Source: an uncultured Collinsella sp. (GTDB taxonomy: Bacteria; Actinomycetota; Coriobacteriia; Coriobacteriales; Coriobacteriaceae). Taken from it: a stretch of DNA of 32,532 nucleotides. Positions within the stretch are counted from its first letter, which is position 1. Each line of letters starts with the position of its first letter. Shown here piece by piece: positions 23,210 to 31,764 of this stretch. The translations under genes and the position numbers were made by a program. Location: positions 1 through 32,532 of the forward strand of contig UQNB01000015.1 in the NCBI GenBank assembly GCA_900542235.1, given 5' to 3'. Below the pieces are notes generated by a model that saw only the letters and a list, made by a program, of their open reading frames with translations, made no database searches and was not told where the DNA came from.

Positions 23210-23800
23210 CTACAGCGCGCCGTCCAGCATAAGGTTCACCTTGAGCACGTTGACCGTGGGCTCGCCGAACACGCCCAGGAATCGGCCCTTGGTGCACTGG
23301 TCGATGATCTCGCGCACCTCGCCTTCGCTCTTGCCCGTGGCCTTCGCAAGGCGCGGGACCTGGTACTCGGCGGCATCCGGAGAAATCTCCGGGTCGAGGC
23401 CGGACCCCGAACACGTCACCAGGTCGACGGGCACAGCGTCCATATCGGCATCGGGGTTGGCGGCGCGGATCTTCTTCACGCGCGCATCAATCAGCTGCCG
23501 ATACTCCTCACTCGCCGGGGACAGGTTGGACGGGGCACCATACGCCATAAGCTCGCCATCTTCGCCTTCGAAAATTGACACGTTCTGGATGCGGCCCCAC
23601 ATGTGGTCCTCATCCTCGAAGTTCTGGCCGATCAGCTCGGAGCCCACGATCTTGTCGTCGACCTTGATGAGCGAACCATTCGCCTGATACGGGAACGCAA
23701 CCTGGGCGATGCCGGTCACGACGAGCGTATAGCCCAGGCCGCAGACAACGGTAAACAGCGCGAACACGCCCAGTGCGCGCGATGCAACGCCTTTAAACAT
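23210..23800 (-). CDS. kdpC: Potassium-transporting ATPase subunit KdpC
   Basis: The 196-aa subunit links KdpA and KdpB and raises ATP affinity of the complex. The start ATG (MFKGVAS) has GGAGG 6 nt upstream; a GTG four codons earlier overlaps that site and is rejected. One N-terminal membrane segment (about 9-30) is followed by an external domain with the family motifs QANGSLI, VGSELIGQNF, MWGR, SPASEEY, DLVTCSGSGLDPEISPDAA and GEPTVNVLKVNLML. It ends the kdpFABC operon, 12 bp after kdpB. A repeat-derived hairpin with a T6 tail lies downstream. Confidence 0.96.
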   Translation of the reverse strand: MFKGVASRALGVFALFTVVCGLGYTLVVTGIAQVAFPYQANGSLIKVDDKIVGSELIGQNFEDEDHMWGRIQNVSIFEGEDGELMAYGAPSNLSPASEEYRQLIDARVKKIRAANPDADMDAVPVDLVTCSGSGLDPEISPDAAEYQVPRLAKATGKSEGEVREIIDQCTKGRFLGVFGEPTVNVLKVNLMLDGAL

Positions 23801-23812
23801 ACAAACCTCCAC

Positions 23813-25867
23813 TTACATAATGCCGCAGAACGCGAGCAGCATGTCGATGAGCTTGATGAATACGAACGGGGCAACGATGCCGCCCAGACCCCACACGAGC
23901 AGGTTGTGGATCAGCAGCTGTCCGGACGGTACCTCGCGGTACTTAACGCCCTTCAGCGCGGCCGGGATCAGCGCGACGATAACGAGCGCGTTATAGATGA
24001 TGGCCGAAAGAACCGCGGACAGCGGGCTTGCCAGACCGAGGATGTTGAGGGCGTCCAACCCGGGGTAGATCGGCGAGAACAGGGCCGGGATGATGGCGAA
24101 GTACTTCGCCATGTCGTTGGCCACCGAGAAGGTCGTGAGCGAACCGCGGGTCATGAGCAGCTGCTTGCCGATACGCACGACCTCGATGAGCTTGGTGGGG
24201 CTGGAGTCGAGGTCGACCATGTTGCCGGCCTCCTTGGCAGCCTGGGTGCCCGTGTTCATGGCCACGGCGACGTCGGCCTGGGCCAGAGCGGGCGCGTCGT
24301 TGGTGCCGTCGCCGGTCATGGCGACCAGGTGGCCCTCACGCTGGAACTCGCGGATCTTCTCGAGCTTGCCTTCAGGGGTGGCCTCGGCCAGGAAGTCGTC
24401 AACACCGGCCTCGGCGGCGATTGCCGCGGCGGTGAGCGGGTTGTCGCCCGTCACCATGATGGTCTTGATACCCATGCGGCGCAGGTCGGCGAACTTCTCA
24501 TTAACGCCGGACTTGATGATGTCCTTAAGGTACACAACGCCCAGCACGCGGCAGTTCTTGGTCACGACCAGCGGGGTGCCGCCGGCCTTGGCGATGCGTT
24601 CGACGGCCTCGTCGCACTCCTTTGAGAACACGCCGCCGGCTGCCTCCACATAGGTGCGCACGGAATCGGCAGCGCCTTTGCGGATCTCATTGCCCTCGTA
24701 GTTCACGCCGGACATACGCGTTGCCGCGGTGAACGGGATAAACTCCATACCCTTATCCTCGAGTGTGCGGCCGCGCAGACCGAACTGCTCCTTGGCGAGG
24801 ACGACGATGGAGCGGCCCTCGGGGGTCTCGTCGGCCAGCGAGGAAAGCTGGGCGGCATCGGCCAGCTCCGCGGGATCGATGCCGTCGACCGGGATGAACT
24901 CGGCGGCTTGGCGGTTACCCAGGGTGATGGTGCCGGTCTTGTCGAGCATGAGGATGTCGACGTCGCCGGCGGCCTCGATGGCGCGGCCGGACATGGCCAG
25001 CACGTTGGCCTCGTTCAGACGGCTCATGCCGGCGATGCCGATGGCGGAAAGAAGGGCACCGATGGTAGTGGGAGCCAGGCACACGAGCAGCGCCACGAGC
25101 GTGGTCACGGCCGTGGGGTTGTCTATGTCGTTAAGACCGACCGAGAGGCAGGAGTAACAATACAGGGCCAGCGTGACCAGGATAAAGACGATGGAGAGGG
25201 CCACCAGGAAGATCTCCAGAGCGATCTCGTTAGGGGTCTTCTTGCGCGCGGCACCCTCGACCATCGCGATCATCTTGTCCAGGAAGCTCTGGCCGGGCTC
25301 ACTGGAGATCTTGACGATGATCCAGTCGGACAGCACCGTGGTACCGCCGGTAACGGCAGAGCGGTCGCCGCCGGCCTCGCGGACTACGGGGGCGGACTCG
25401 CCGGTGATGGCGGACTCGTCAACGGAAGCAGCGCCCTCGATGACGTCGCCGTCGCCGGGAATCTGCTCGCCGGCGCGTACGATCACCAGGTCGCCGCGCG
25501 TGAGCTCGGTGCCGGGAACGACGGTGAAGTGCTCCTTGTCCTCAACGGACTCGATGCGATGGGCCTCGACATCCTTCTTGGCCGCACGCAGGGAATCGGC
25601 CTGGGCCTTACCGCGGCCCTCGGCAAGCGCCTCGGCGAAGTTCGAGAACAGGTCGGTGAGCCACAGAATGACCGCGATGGCGACCACATAGTAGGTGGGC
25701 ACACCCGCGTCCTGCACACCGAAGATGGAAGCGACGGCCAGGACGGAGGTCATGACGGCGGAAAGCCACACCAGGAACATGACCGGGTTTTGAATCTGGA
25801 CGCGAGGATCCAGCTTGGCAAACGAGTCGCGGACCGCGCGGCCCATCATGTCTTTTTGCATAGTCAT
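23813..25867 (-). CDS. kdpB: Potassium-transporting ATPase subunit KdpB (P-type ATPase)
   Basis: This 684-aa catalytic subunit of the high-affinity potassium pump starts at MTMQKDMM, with AAAGGAGG about 10 nt upstream; an in-frame TTG further up lies on that ribosome site. Motifs in order are ITGESAPV (actuator), MLDKTGTITLGNRQA with the phosphorylated Asp, MVTGDNPLTA, and MTGDGTNDAPALAQADVAVAMNTGT at the hinge (spanning 25 residues). Seven membrane segments fit class IA P-type ATPases. The length is typical. It lies 16 bp after kdpA and 12 bp before kdpC. Confidence 0.97.
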   Translation of the reverse strand: MTMQKDMMGRAVRDSFAKLDPRVQIQNPVMFLVWLSAVMTSVLAVASIFGVQDAGVPTYYVVAIAVILWLTDLFSNFAEALAEGRGKAQADSLRAAKKDVEAHRIESVEDKEHFTVVPGTELTRGDLVIVRAGEQIPGDGDVIEGAASVDESAITGESAPVVREAGGDRSAVTGGTTVLSDWIIVKISSEPGQSFLDKMIAMVEGAARKKTPNEIALEIFLVALSIVFILVTLALYCYSCLSVGLNDIDNPTAVTTLVALLVCLAPTTIGALLSAIGIAGMSRLNEANVLAMSGRAIEAAGDVDILMLDKTGTITLGNRQAAEFIPVDGIDPAELADAAQLSSLADETPEGRSIVVLAKEQFGLRGRTLEDKGMEFIPFTAATRMSGVNYEGNEIRKGAADSVRTYVEAAGGVFSKECDEAVERIAKAGGTPLVVTKNCRVLGVVYLKDIIKSGVNEKFADLRRMGIKTIMVTGDNPLTAAAIAAEAGVDDFLAEATPEGKLEKIREFQREGHLVAMTGDGTNDAPALAQADVAVAMNTGTQAAKEAGNMVDLDSSPTKLIEVVRIGKQLLMTRGSLTTFSVANDMAKYFAIIPALFSPIYPGLDALNILGLASPLSAVLSAIIYNALVIVALIPAALKGVKYREVPSGQLLIHNLLVWGLGGIVAPFVFIKLIDMLLAFCGIM

Positions 25868-25883
25868 AAATCTGCGCCCTCCT

Positions 25884-27707
25884 TTACGCAATCATCTGGA
25901 AGAACTCGGCAACGGGGCCAAGCGCCAGGGCCGGGAAGAAGCTCAGGGCACCGATCAGCAGAACGATGAACACGAGCAGGAATACGAACATGCCGTTGGT
26001 GGTAGACAGGGTACCGGCGCTCTCGGCGACCTTACCCTTCTTGGCCAGCGAGCCGGCGATAGCCAGCGTACCGATGATGGGCATGAAGCGGGCGAACAGC
26101 ATCTCGAGGCCGAGCATGACGTTGATCCAGGGAATGTTGCAGTTCATGCCTGCAAACGCCGAGCCGTTGTTGCCGCCGCATGAGGTGAAGGCATACAGCA
26201 CCTCGGAGAAGCCGTGCGCGCCACCGTTGTTGAGCTGGTCGGCAAGACCGGGCACCATGCAGGCGATGGCCGAGCACACCAGAATGGCAAACGGAGTTGC
26301 CAAGCACAGGACAACCGCCCAGCGCATCTCGCCCGGCTCGATCTTCTTGCCCAGGAACTCAGGCGTGCGTCCGACCATGAGGCCGGCGATGAACACTGTG
26401 AGGATGGCGAAGCCGATCATGCCGTACAGGCCGCAGCCCACGCCGCCGAAGACGACCTCGCCCAGAGCAATCTGGAGCATCTGGACAAAACCGCCCAGCG
26501 GGGTGTAGGAGTCGTGCATGGAGTTAACCGAGCCGTTGGAAGCAGCCGTCGTGAAAGCGGACCAGGTGGAAGAGGAGGCGATACCGAAACGGCTCTCCTT
26601 GCCCTCCATGTTGCCGCCGGCCTGGCCGTCGGTCATCTTGATATTGACCGCTCCGCCATCGGCCAGCTGCGGGGTGCCCGCATGCTCGTTGACGGCGATG
26701 ATGCCGGTGAAGATCACCAGCAGGATGAACATGGCGGCAAAGATGGCCTTGCCCTGCTTGGTGTTCTTGACGCCGATACCGAAGGTGAAGCAACAGGCGG
26801 CCGGGATCAGCAGCAGGCTGGTCATCTCGATGATGTTGGTGAAGGCACTGGGGTTCTCATACGGATGGGCGGAGTTCACGCCGAAGAAGCCGCCTCCGTT
26901 GGTGCCGGACTGCTTGATGGCGACCTGGGGAGCCGCGGGACCCTGGGGCAGGAACTGCTCGGTGACCACGCGCGCGCCCTCGACAACCTTGCCGTCGACC
27001 TTGACCGTGTCGCCCTCGATCTGGGCGCCGTCGATGACGCTCCAGCCGCCGTCTGCATTAGGCTGAACAGCGACGGGCTCTACGAGCTCAGCCTTCTGAG
27101 CCGGCTGGAAGTTGGAGATGACGCCACCGGCAGCCAGGCAGATGCCGAACACGAGGTTCAGCGGGATGAGCACATACAGGACGGTGCGGGTGAGGTCGAC
27201 CCAGAAGGAACCCAGACCCTGCTCCTTAACCTGACGGAAACCGCGGATGAGCGCGAACATGACCGCAATACCGGTGCCGGCGGACAAGAAGTTTTGCACG
27301 GTGAGGCCCATGAACTGCACAAAGTAGGACAGGGTGGTCTCACCGGAATAGGACTGCCAGTTGGTGTTGGTTATGAAGGAAGCAGCCGTATTGAACGACA
27401 GGTCCCATGACACACCCGGCAGGTGCTGGGGATTGCCTGGCAAGAAGGACTGAAACACCTGGAGTGCCACAAGAGCCACGAGGCCGATCCCCGAAAAGAC
27501 CAGCACGCTCGCCAGATAGCGCCTACACCCCATCTGCTCTGCCGCGTCGATGCGAAGCAGACGATAGACGCCACGCTCCACAGGAGCAATCACAGGCGAC
27601 AGGAACGTATGCTCACCATCCATGATATGGGCCATGAACCGACCGAGCGGAACGGCCAGGACGACGAGCACGGCAAAGTACAAGATGTACTGAATCGCAG
27701 CGTCCAT
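25884..27707 (-). CDS. kdpA: Potassium-transporting ATPase subunit KdpA
   Basis: This 607-aa channel-like membrane subunit selects and passes K+. It has about ten hydrophobic segments and four pore-type loops, with family motifs FNTAASFITNTNWQSYSGE, QNFLSAGTGIAV, SGTNGGGFFGVNSAHPYENP (20 residues) and FTSCGGNNGSAFAG. The start ATG follows the kdpF stop by 3 bp and its GAGGAG lies about 14 nt upstream inside kdpF, so translation is probably coupled. It is somewhat longer than the E. coli protein because of an enlarged external loop between helices (about 215-270). Confidence 0.97.
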   Translation of the reverse strand: MDAAIQYILYFAVLVVLAVPLGRFMAHIMDGEHTFLSPVIAPVERGVYRLLRIDAAEQMGCRRYLASVLVFSGIGLVALVALQVFQSFLPGNPQHLPGVSWDLSFNTAASFITNTNWQSYSGETTLSYFVQFMGLTVQNFLSAGTGIAVMFALIRGFRQVKEQGLGSFWVDLTRTVLYVLIPLNLVFGICLAAGGVISNFQPAQKAELVEPVAVQPNADGGWSVIDGAQIEGDTVKVDGKVVEGARVVTEQFLPQGPAAPQVAIKQSGTNGGGFFGVNSAHPYENPSAFTNIIEMTSLLLIPAACCFTFGIGVKNTKQGKAIFAAMFILLVIFTGIIAVNEHAGTPQLADGGAVNIKMTDGQAGGNMEGKESRFGIASSSTWSAFTTAASNGSVNSMHDSYTPLGGFVQMLQIALGEVVFGGVGCGLYGMIGFAILTVFIAGLMVGRTPEFLGKKIEPGEMRWAVVLCLATPFAILVCSAIACMVPGLADQLNNGGAHGFSEVLYAFTSCGGNNGSAFAGMNCNIPWINVMLGLEMLFARFMPIIGTLAIAGSLAKKGKVAESAGTLSTTNGMFVFLLVFIVLLIGALSFFPALALGPVAEFFQMIA

Positions 27708-27710
27708 AGT

Positions 27711-27797
27711 TTACGAATCACTCCTCATCAGAATGTAGATGTAATAGATAAGGAGTCCAATGCAGACGACTCCAATGATGGGAATGAGGATGTCCAT
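27711..27797 (-). CDS. kdpF: KdpF, 28-residue membrane subunit of the Kdp ATPase
   Basis: A 28-codon frame directly before kdpA encodes one hydrophobic helix (DILIPIIGVVCIGLLIYYIY) ending in a short polar tail, MRSDS. AAAGGGG about 8 nt upstream of the ATG is a good ribosome site. Size, composition and position match KdpF, a lipid-like stabiliser of the KdpABC complex. It lies 3 bp upstream of kdpA and is easily missed because of its size. Confidence 0.9.
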   Translation of the reverse strand: MDILIPIIGVVCIGLLIYYIYILMRSDS

Positions 27798-27818
27798 TTA
27801 CCGCCCCTTTCACGCGCG

Positions 27819-27834
27819 GTCCGATGTCTCGGAC
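27819..27834 (-). repeat. Leader hairpin of kdpFABC
   Basis: GTCCGA-TGTC-TCGGAC forms a perfect 6-bp stem in the kdpF leader. Directly upstream in the transcript, GACGC and GCGTC can form a second stem. Together they could shape the mRNA leader; no known riboswitch class was recognised. Confidence 0.35.
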
Positions 27835-27877
27835 GCCTGCTCTCGCAAGCGTCTGGGGACAGTAAACGCTTCTAGGG

Positions 27878-27883
27878 ATTAAA
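27878..27883 (-). promoter_or_regulatory. Candidate -10 box of kdpFABC
   Basis: TTTAAT on the minus strand matches five of six consensus bases. There is no good -35, as expected for an activator-dependent promoter. The direct repeat at 27913-27930 would lie about 42-60 bp upstream of the start point. Confidence 0.45.
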
Positions 27884-27912
27884 GAGGCGTGAGGGCCGGG
27901 GCTCATGTCCTT

Positions 27913-27930
27913 AAGATGCCGTAAAGATGC
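27913..27930. promoter_or_regulatory. Candidate KdpE operator between divergent kdpFABC and kdpDE
   Basis: AAGATGC-CGTA-AAGATGC is a perfect direct repeat with an 11-bp period, the spacing used by tandem OmpR/PhoB-family dimers. It lies midway between the two divergent transcripts and upstream of weak promoters on both sides. The sequence differs from the E. coli KdpE site, so assignment rests on geometry and position. Confidence 0.5.
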
Positions 27931-27963
27931 AGGTAGAAAGCACTATTGCGGCTGCAGTGCGCC

Positions 27964-27969
27964 TATACT
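27964..27969 (+). promoter_or_regulatory. Candidate -10 box of kdpDE
   Basis: TATACT matches five of six consensus bases, about 72 bp before the kdpD start. The -35 position reads GCACTA and is poor. The KdpE-like direct repeat would be about 46-63 bp upstream of the start point. Confidence 0.4.
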
Positions 27970-28041
27970 CGACCTCGCGAGCATACAGTGGCGTCCTCAC
28001 CGCGTATGCACGCATGGACAACGTTTCAGAAAGGCTACGCT

Positions 28042-30777
28042 ATGCAGCGCGACGCATCGGACACTCGCGTCAATCCAGACCTCATCCTCAAGGCAATTGA
28101 GAAAGACGAGGCCGCCGATGACGCTCGGACCAGCCGGGGGCACCTCAAGATTTTCTTTGGCTACGCTGCTGGCGCAGGCAAAACCTATGCGATGCTTCAG
28201 GCCGCCCACGCCGCCGAGCGGCGAGGTGTCGACGTCGTCGCGGGATACATCGAGCCGCACGAACGTCCGGCAACTGCCCATCTTGCACAAGGGCTTGAGA
28301 ACGTGCCCTGTAAACTCATCGAGCACAACGGCATTGCGCTCAGCGAGTTCGATCTAGATGCGGCTATCGAACGCGCCCCTCAGCTCATCCTTGTCGACGA
28401 GCTCGCCCATACGAATGCGCCGGGGTCTCGCCACGACAAACGCTATCAAGACGTCGAGGAACTTCTACATGCGGGCATCGACGTCTATACGACCGTGAAC
28501 GTTCAGCATATCGAGAGCCTAAACGACATGGTTGCATCCATCACCGGCGTTGTCGTGAGCGAACGAATCCCCGACCGTATCTTCGATGATGCCGACCAGG
28601 TCGAGCTAGTCGACATAGAGCCCGAAGACCTACTTGAGCGCCTTCGCGCCGGCCTCGTCTACCGTCCCGCACAAGCCGACCGAGCGCAACAGCATTTTTT
28701 TACCGTCGAGAACCTCACCGCACTCCGAGAAATCGCGCTGCGCCGCTGCGCCGATCGCACCGGTCACCTCACAGACGCCGCACGCGTGCTGGGAAACCGT
28801 GACTACTACACCAGGGAGCGTATCTTGGTCTGTGTCTCCCCGGCGCCGACCAATCCCCGCATCGTCCGTGCCGCCGCACGCATGGCGAAAGCGTTTCGCA
28901 GCGAGCTCGTCGCCCTGTTCGTAGAGAGCCCGCGCACGCAAGCCATGAGCGATGATGAGCGCGCCAAGCTTGCAGCCAATATCGCCCTAGCCGAGCAGCT
29001 CGGAGCACATATGGAAACCGTCTATGGCGACGACATCGCGTTTCAGATCTCCGAGTTCGCGCGCCTGTCGGGTATTTCGAAGATCGTCATGGGGCGCACG
29101 GGCGAGCGCAGCAGCGTCCGTCAGGCCCTCTTCGGCCGCAAATCTCTCGTAGAACAGCTCATAACATTCGCCCCGAACCTCGACATTTACATCATTCCAG
29201 AACAGTCGACTCCGCCCTCCCGACCCAAAGGACGCCGCCATGCGCTCGCCCTGCAGCCGCCCAGCAGCCGAAACGTGCTTCGCACGCTGGCCCTCTCTCT
29301 TGCCGCCACGGCGATTGGCACGGCTTTCCGCCATCTGGGATTTGCCGATTCCAGCATCATATCCCTCTATATCCTCACGGCCCTGCTGACCGCCGTCACC
29401 ACGACGGGGCGTATCTGCACGATCGTATCGAGCGTGCTCTCTGTAGTGCTTTACAACTTCTGCTTCGTCACGCCTCTGTTTTCGCTCGCCAGCTACGACC
29501 GAAGCTATCTGGTCACGTTCGGCATCATGTTCGCTACCGCTATGGTCGCCGGCGAGTTAACTGCGCGCATCGCCGACAACGCCCGTACATCCGCCGAGAA
29601 CGCATTCAAAACGCGCGTACTCCTCGAAACGAACCAGCTCTTGCAGCAAGCCCATAGCGCGGAGGAGTGCGCCCGCGTCGCCATGAACCAACTCGTCAAA
29701 CTGCTAAAACTCGACGTGGTCTTCTACCCCGCCGAACACGGCACGCTCGGCAAGGCGCTCTATGAGTCCGCTGGCACCGAAAACCGATCCGCGTCGCTGC
29801 TCACCGACTACGAGCGCGCCGTTGCAACCTGGACCTACACCAACAACAAGCGCGCGGGCGCAAGCACGCGGACCCTGCCTGAGGCGCGCTGTCTCTACCT
29901 CGCGGTTCGCACCGGCGACAAGGTATTCGGTGTCATCGGTATCGCCCTGGAGGGGCGCGAGATCGAAGCCTTCGAGCATTCGATCGTCCTATCTATCGTA
30001 GGTGAATGCGCCTTGGCGCTCGAAAGCGACCGGGCGGCGCAAGAGCGCGAAGAGGCTGCGGTCTTGGCGAAAAACGAGCAGCTGCGCGCCAACCTTTTGC
30101 GCTCCATCGGCCACGATTTGAGGACACCTCTCACGGCTATATCCGGATCTGCGGCAATCCTTCGGAAGAGCGACGAGAAGCTCAGCCTCGAACAACGCTG
30201 CGATCTTGCCGATGCCATCTACGACGACTCCCTCTGGCTTATCGATACCGTGGAGAACCTCCTCGCCATCACACGCGTCGAGGACGGCACCATTCGCCTC
30301 AACTTAACATCCGAGCTCATCGACGAAGTCATCGAGGCCGCCCTCAGCCATGTCGCCCAAGCATCGCATGGACGTACTGTCACCATCGAGCACACTGACG
30401 ACATCCTGCTGGTACGTATCGACGTCCATCTCATCATGCAGGTACTTACGAATCTCATCATGAACGCCTTCAAATACACGCCCGAGGACTCGACTGTCAC
30501 CATCAGTGCACGTCGCGAGGGTGCGTTCGTCGTGGTGGACGTCGCAGACGATGGGCCGGGTGTGGCAGACTGCGACAAGCCTCATATCTTTGAGCGCTTC
30601 TTCACCTCAAGCAATACGCGGCCCGTGGATTCGCGTCGAAGCATCGGCCTTGGGCTGTCGCTCTGCCGCTCCATCGTAGAGGCGCATGGCGGCGTCATCG
30701 AAGTTCGCGACAACCACCCCCATGGAGCCGTCTTCCGTTTTACCCTGCCCGCCGAGGAGATCGAGATTCATGAATAA
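28042..30777 (+). CDS. kdpD: Sensor histidine kinase KdpD
   Basis: This 911-aa membrane kinase senses low K+ or osmotic stress and phosphorylates KdpE. The start MQRDASD has AAAGG 8 nt upstream; longer in-frame starts lack one. The KdpD N-terminal domain has Walker A GYAAGAGKT (40-48) and LVDELAHTNAPGSRH. A universal-stress-protein-like domain follows (about 250-375). Four membrane helices lie at about 405-500, then a GAF-like region. The HisKA domain has phospho-acceptor His691 in IGHDLRTPLTAIS. The ATPase domain has NLIMNAFKYTP (N box), DDGPGV (G1) and GLGLSLCRSIVEAHGG (G2). Domain order and length match full-size KdpD. It overlaps kdpE by 8 bp. Confidence 0.97.
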   Translation: MQRDASDTRVNPDLILKAIEKDEAADDARTSRGHLKIFFGYAAGAGKTYAMLQAAHAAERRGVDVVAGYIEPHERPATAHLAQGLENVPCKLIEHNGIALSEFDLDAAIERAPQLILVDELAHTNAPGSRHDKRYQDVEELLHAGIDVYTTVNVQHIESLNDMVASITGVVVSERIPDRIFDDADQVELVDIEPEDLLERLRAGLVYRPAQADRAQQHFFTVENLTALREIALRRCADRTGHLTDAARVLGNRDYYTRERILVCVSPAPTNPRIVRAAARMAKAFRSELVALFVESPRTQAMSDDERAKLAANIALAEQLGAHMETVYGDDIAFQISEFARLSGISKIVMGRTGERSSVRQALFGRKSLVEQLITFAPNLDIYIIPEQSTPPSRPKGRRHALALQPPSSRNVLRTLALSLAATAIGTAFRHLGFADSSIISLYILTALLTAVTTTGRICTIVSSVLSVVLYNFCFVTPLFSLASYDRSYLVTFGIMFATAMVAGELTARIADNARTSAENAFKTRVLLETNQLLQQAHSAEECARVAMNQLVKLLKLDVVFYPAEHGTLGKALYESAGTENRSASLLTDYERAVATWTYTNNKRAGASTRTLPEARCLYLAVRTGDKVFGVIGIALEGREIEAFEHSIVLSIVGECALALESDRAAQEREEAAVLAKNEQLRANLLRSIGHDLRTPLTAISGSAAILRKSDEKLSLEQRCDLADAIYDDSLWLIDTVENLLAITRVEDGTIRLNLTSELIDEVIEAALSHVAQASHGRTVTIEHTDDILLVRIDVHLIMQVLTNLIMNAFKYTPEDSTVTISARREGAFVVVDVADDGPGVADCDKPHIFERFFTSSNTRPVDSRRSIGLGLSLCRSIVEAHGGVIEVRDNHPHGAVFRFTLPAEEIEIHE

Positions 30778-31474
30778 TGCCGCTAAGCCACGCATCCTCT
30801 TGGTCGAAGATGACCCGACCGTTCAAAACCTCGTTTCGACCGCGCTTGACCTCCACGGCTATGTCGTGAGCAAGGTTTGCAACGGCCAAGCCGCCATCAT
30901 GGATGCGGTGTCGCACGGCCCCAGCCTCATCATGCTCGACCTCGGCCTTCCCGACATTGACGGTATCGAGGTCATCACGAAGATCCGAAGCTGGTCGGCA
31001 GTCCCCATTATCGTCATTTCGGCGCGCACCGAAGATTCCGACAAGATTGCAGCACTTGACGCAGGGGCAGACGACTACCTCACCAAGCCCTTTTCTGTGG
31101 ATGAGTTGCTCGCGCGCGTCCGGGCGAATTTGAGGCGTTCCTCGATGGCGTCGGGCGAGTCGACAGAAGCGAGCACGTTCGACAACGGTCCGCTGCATAT
31201 CGACTACGCCGCGGGATACGCGACGAAAGACGGACGCGAGCTCTCGCTCACCCCAACCGAGTACAAATTGCTCGTCCTTCTAGCGAAAAACGTCGACAAG
31301 GTGCTCACCCACACCTTCATCACCCGCGAGATATGGGGCACGAGCTGGGACAGCGATCTGGCGAGCCTGCGCGTGTTCATGCGCACCCTGCGCAAGAAGA
31401 TCGAGGCAGACCCCTCTCACCCCAAGATGATTCAGACGCACATGGGTGTCGGGTACCGCATGCAGCGTCTCTAG
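30770..31474 (+). CDS. kdpE: Response regulator KdpE
   Basis: The 234-aa OmpR-family activator starts at an ATG inside the last codons of kdpD (ATGAATAA overlap), with GGAG about 11 nt upstream. The receiver domain has the acidic pair in LLVEDD, phosphorylated Asp57 (MLDLGLPD), and Lys106 (DDYLTKPF), all intact. The winged-helix domain (about 140-234) carries LTPTEYKLLVLLAKN, REIWGTSWDSDLASLRVFMRTL-type recognition residues and MGVGYRMQRL at the end. Its natural target is the divergent kdpFABC promoter. The kdp-flanking repeat begins 8 bp past its stop. Confidence 0.96.
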   Translation: MNNAAKPRILLVEDDPTVQNLVSTALDLHGYVVSKVCNGQAAIMDAVSHGPSLIMLDLGLPDIDGIEVITKIRSWSAVPIIVISARTEDSDKIAALDAGADDYLTKPFSVDELLARVRANLRRSSMASGESTEASTFDNGPLHIDYAAGYATKDGRELSLTPTEYKLLVLLAKNVDKVLTHTFITREIWGTSWDSDLASLRVFMRTLRKKIEADPSHPKMIQTHMGVGYRMQRL

Positions 31475-31481
31475 CCCGCCC

Positions 31482-31600
31482 CACAAAAAGTTGCGGTGGA
31501 ATACGGAGTAGATTAGGCCTTTGACAGCCAAAACAGTCCGTATTTCACCGCAACTGATGGGTGGGATGGAGTTAGAGGCCCAGGTAGTTGGTCATGCCTT
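31482..31600. repeat. kdp-flanking repeat, copy B, with long palindrome
   Basis: The arms are 31490-31507 and 31537-31554, the same 18-bp pair as copy A, with a 29-base loop that differs at three positions. The following 45 bp match copy A at about four of five bases. On the minus strand the hairpin is followed by TTTTTGTGG, so it could also stop transcripts arriving from the feo operon. Both copies point the same way although the two kdp operons diverge. Confidence 0.88.
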
Positions 31601-31710
31601 CGACGGCGAGCTTAGCGCCTGCCACGGCATGAACCACGGTGAGCGGGCCGTTGACCACATAGTTAGCGATACCCCAAAAATTCTCTTCAACTCGCCGCGC
31701 TCGCGTCCAA
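31572..31710 (-). pseudogene. Possible 3' remnant of a protein gene
   Basis: The minus strand is open from the feo-side hairpin to a TAA at 31572-31574. It reads ENFWGIANYVVNGPLTVVHA, then VAGAKLAVEGMTNYLGL. The composition looks protein-like, yet there is no start codon with a ribosome site and the upstream part runs into a terminator hairpin. The last codons lie inside the repeat of copy B; copy A has a matching GMTDYL reading. It may be the tail of a decayed gene. The family is not recognised. Confidence 0.3.
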
Positions 31711-31719
31711 ATGCACAAA

Positions 31720-31749
31720 GCGCCCCGCGAACGGATACTCGCGAGGCGC
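31720..31749 (-). terminator. Terminator-like hairpin after the FeoB-associated gene
   Basis: GCGCCCCGCGA and TCGCGAGGCGC pair with one wobble around ACGGATAC. On the minus strand it is followed by TTTGTGCATTTGG. It lies 16 bp past the stop codon of the small feo gene. Confidence 0.65.
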
Positions 31750-31764
31750 CTGGATGCCTGGACC

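Noticed and set aside
23603..25969. Long plus-strand frames opposite kdpB
   Set aside because: The KdpB P-type ATPase motifs on the minus strand account for the region.
27798..28041. Possible c-di-AMP or other riboswitch in the kdp intergenic region
   Set aside because: The kdpF leader is only about 75 nt with two simple stems and shows no conserved riboswitch core.
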